DNA of 8,040 bases from Leptospiraceae bacterium (GTDB lineage: Bacteria; Spirochaetota; Leptospiria; Turneriellales; Turneriellaceae): positions 1 to 8,040 of the forward strand of contig JAEUSA010000148.1 of NCBI GenBank assembly GCA_016788945.1. The letters are read 5' to 3'. Position 1 is the first letter of the stretch, and every line of letters begins with the position of its first letter. Below the pieces are notes generated by a model. The model saw only the letters and a program-made list of their open reading frames with translations. It was not told the DNA's origin and searched no databases. The position numbers and the translations under genes are program-made. Of the stretch, positions 6,623 through 8,040 are shown piece by piece.

Positions 6623-7087
6623 ATGCAGCAGGTGCAAAATCGCCTTTCCGTCGGTGATTTGATTTCTCGTCCAGCGCCGCAGCATGCCGCGGCGTCTGCC
6701 GGGGTGAACGGCGAATCGCAAAAAGCCGGATTTTCCGCTCTGGTGACACAGATGCTGCAGAAGAAGCCTGCGGCGAAGCCGGGCGGTCTCGAAGACCTGA
6801 TGGCCCAACTGGACGAAGAAGAACAGAGTTTTGCTGAAAATCCCTCGCGCGACCGCTACGAAAGCTATCGCAAGGCGGTTAAAGAACTCTGCAGTATGCT
6901 GCTTTCGCGTGGCTACCGTCTGCAGGGCTGGGAAGACAAACGGCAGCGGCGCTATGAAATTGTCAAAACCATCGACCAGCGTCTGGCGCAGCTCTATACA
7001 GGCCTTCTGCGCCGCAATCAGGACGTGGTCATTGCCCTGCATCTGATGGGCCAGATCAGGGGATTAATTTTCGATCTGCGCGCATGA
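6623..7087 (+). CDS. YaaR-like DUF327 family protein
   Basis: A 154-residue soluble protein. Residues 1-55 are variable and low in complexity (Gln/Ala/Pro/Lys). Residues about 56-152 match the YaaR/DUF327 pattern as I know it from Bacillus YaaR and spirochaete homologues: a helix with RYESYRKAVKELCSMLLSRG (79-97), then RQRRYEIVKTIDQRLAQLY, and the closing LMGQIRGLIFDL (141-152). The family is mostly alpha-helical and its biochemical role is not established. The ATG at 6623 has no clear Shine-Dalgarno, but the length before the conserved core is usual. It lies 54 bases after bactofilin on the same strand and ends in TGA at 7085-7087, which shares one base with the palindrome that follows. Position suggests a link with the bactofilin module; this is inference. 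Confidence 0.85.
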   Translation: MQQVQNRLSVGDLISRPAPQHAAASAGVNGESQKAGFSALVTQMLQKKPAAKPGGLEDLMAQLDEEEQSFAENPSRDRYESYRKAVKELCSMLLSRGYRLQGWEDKRQRRYEIVKTIDQRLAQLYTGLLRRNQDVVIALHLMGQIRGLIFDLRA

Positions 7088-7130
7088 CCTGTACTTAGGG
7101 GTAGACTTAAGTCTACCCCTGAGTACAGGT
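7087..7130. terminator. 44-bp palindrome, probable bidirectional terminator
   Basis: The left arm 7087-7108 and right arm 7109-7130 are complementary over all 22 positions except T7096/G7121, with no spacer; the centre is CTTAAG (7106-7111). In plus-strand RNA the exception is a U-G wobble, so the stem is fully paired; in minus-strand RNA it is an A-C mismatch. It lies between two convergent genes, sharing one base with each stop codon. No T-run directly follows on either strand (TTTTT at 7149-7153 is 18 bases away), so it is not a classical intrinsic terminator, but a shared transcript-end structure is the likeliest role. Confidence 0.7.
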
Positions 7131-8040
7131 TAAAGCCTTGCTAAAATATTTTTGCCGATTCGTGGCTTCTTAGCCGACAATGCGATCGCCGTCTTAGCCA
7201 CGTCGTCGATTAACGCAGCGTCACTTTTACCCAAATTATGTTTGAATACGCGGAAGATCGCATCGCCCTTTTTGACGGCTTCACCGGGCGCTTTGAGCAT
7301 TTCGAGCGTCACCTCATCGGAAATATTATCAGTCGATTTTTTGCGTCCCGCGCCAAGGTCGACCATCAAGTTGCCGATCGCGCGCGAATCGGCATGGGAA
7401 AAGAAACCGGCTTTGGCCGCGCGATAGGTATGCACCTCACCTTTCTTGTTCGCTGCAAAACCGCGCGTAATCTCTGCTGCTTTGGCGGCAAAAGCGGCCT
7501 GATCGCCGCCCTGCGTTTTGATCCAGAGCGCTGCCTGTTTTTCCAGACTGCGAGATTGCCATAGCTGCATGAGTTTGCCGAGAGCTGCAGACCGTGCCTT
7601 TTTGTCGGTGCGCGAACGCGCATCAAGCATCGCCACCGCCAATTCGACGGTAATTTCTACGAGCGAGGCAATAAGTTTCTCCTCGGGGCTTAGCTGAGCG
7701 CGTGCGATAAACAGCTTTTCTGCCGTTTTGAAATATATACCATCTGCCCTGCAGAATTCCAGAGCCTCAAAAGTTTCAGCGGTATTCCCCGTATAACGGC
7801 CGAGTGGAAAATCCATCGCCGTGATGAGGCAGGTGGTTTCAACCCCGGCGCTGCGCGCGGTGTCGGCGATCGATTTGGCGAGCGCCCGCGCATCCTTCAG
7901 GTTTTGCATGAATGCACCGCTACCGCATTTGACATCCATCACCAGCACATCGAGATCTTCGGCAAGTTTCTTGCTGAGTATCGAAGCGGTGATGAGCGAA
8001 ATTTCATCGACGGTTGCCGTGACGTCGCGGAGCGCATAGA
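7130..8040 (-). CDS. deoA: Thymidine/pyrimidine-nucleoside phosphorylase, 5'-truncated by window edge
   Basis: Reversible phosphorolysis of thymidine (or other pyrimidine nucleosides) to base and (deoxy)ribose-1-phosphate, a cytosolic salvage enzyme. The visible 302 residues start in YALRDVTATV and continue with LITASILSKKLAEDLD and LVMDVKCGSGAF. By the E. coli numbering I know, the thymine-binding Arg171, Ser186 and Lys190 are all conserved with correct spacing. The C-terminal domain (FFSHADSRAIGNLMVDLGAG and GEAVKKGDAIFRVF) is complete to the TAA at 7132-7130. The N-terminal phosphate-binding part, including the start, lies beyond the right edge; the GTG at 7948 is internal, since the frame is open and homologous up to 8040. 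A stretch around RADGIYFKTAEKLFIARAQL looks longer or more divergent than the E. coli enzyme. Substrate choice (DeoA or Pdp type) cannot be told from this part. Confidence 0.93.
   Translation of the reverse strand, partial: YALRDVTATVDEISLITASILSKKLAEDLDVLVMDVKCGSGAFMQNLKDARALAKSIADTARSAGVETTCLITAMDFPLGRYTGNTAETFEALEFCRADGIYFKTAEKLFIARAQLSPEEKLIASLVEITVELAVAMLDARSRTDKKARSAALGKLMQLWQSRSLEKQAALWIKTQGGDQAAFAAKAAEITRGFAANKKGEVHTYRAAKAGFFSHADSRAIGNLMVDLGAGRKKSTDNISDEVTLEMLKAPGEAVKKGDAIFRVFKHNLGKSDAALIDDVAKTAIALSAKKPRIGKNILARL

Noticed and set aside
6590..7042. 150-codon minus-strand open frame opposite the DUF327 gene
   Set aside because: The plus-strand frame carries clear DUF327 conservation; the antisense frame shows no family features.
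7130..7948. Start of the thymidine phosphorylase at GTG 7948
   Set aside because: The frame continues to 8040 with the highly conserved YALRDVTATV and LITASILSKK motifs, so the GTG is an internal Val.

Overview
The window reads as ordinary chromosomal DNA of a moderately GC-rich Gram-negative bacterium, most likely a spirochaete of the Leptospirales (Leptospira/Leptonema/Turneriella type). This is an inference from the gene set and from protein features I recall in that group: a bactofilin next to an M23-like envelope protein and a YaaR/DUF327 protein, a PurA with the P-loop variant GDEGKAK, and an NapH/CcoG-type polyferredoxin ending in CPRGVLKLEN. I see no insertion sequence, phage gene, CRISPR array, tRNA or rRNA.

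Layout. (1) 1-1649, plus strand: a membrane polyferredoxin whose frame is open to the left edge, then a small orphan three-helix membrane protein with AT-richer codon use. (2) 4920-1703, minus strand: a compact four-gene run, lspA - purA - pgsA - multi-pass membrane protein. lspA and purA are one base apart, and pgsA overlaps the last gene by 14 bases. (3) 4921-5077: a divergent intergenic region with a small inverted repeat and no convincing promoter. (4) 5078-7087, plus strand: a membrane-anchored coiled-coil protein with a degenerate M23/LytM domain, a bactofilin 3 bases later, and a YaaR/DUF327 protein. (5) 7087-7130: a 44-bp nearly perfect palindrome that exactly fills the gap between two convergent stop codons. 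(6) 8040-7130, minus strand: the C-terminal two thirds of a thymidine/pyrimidine-nucleoside phosphorylase whose start lies beyond the right edge.

How the genes may work together. The minus-strand run joins lipoprotein maturation (LspA), AMP synthesis (PurA) and acidic phospholipid synthesis (PgsA) to an unrecognised membrane protein. The plus-strand run looks like an envelope or cell-shape module. A bactofilin polymer would sit under the membrane beside a bitopic protein that carries a basic cytoplasmic tail and a periplasmic LytM-like domain. That domain has lost most of its zinc and catalytic histidines, so it is probably a scaffold or activator rather than a peptidoglycan hydrolase. The degenerate M23/bactofilin/DUF327 trio and the palindrome are the most interesting parts of the window.
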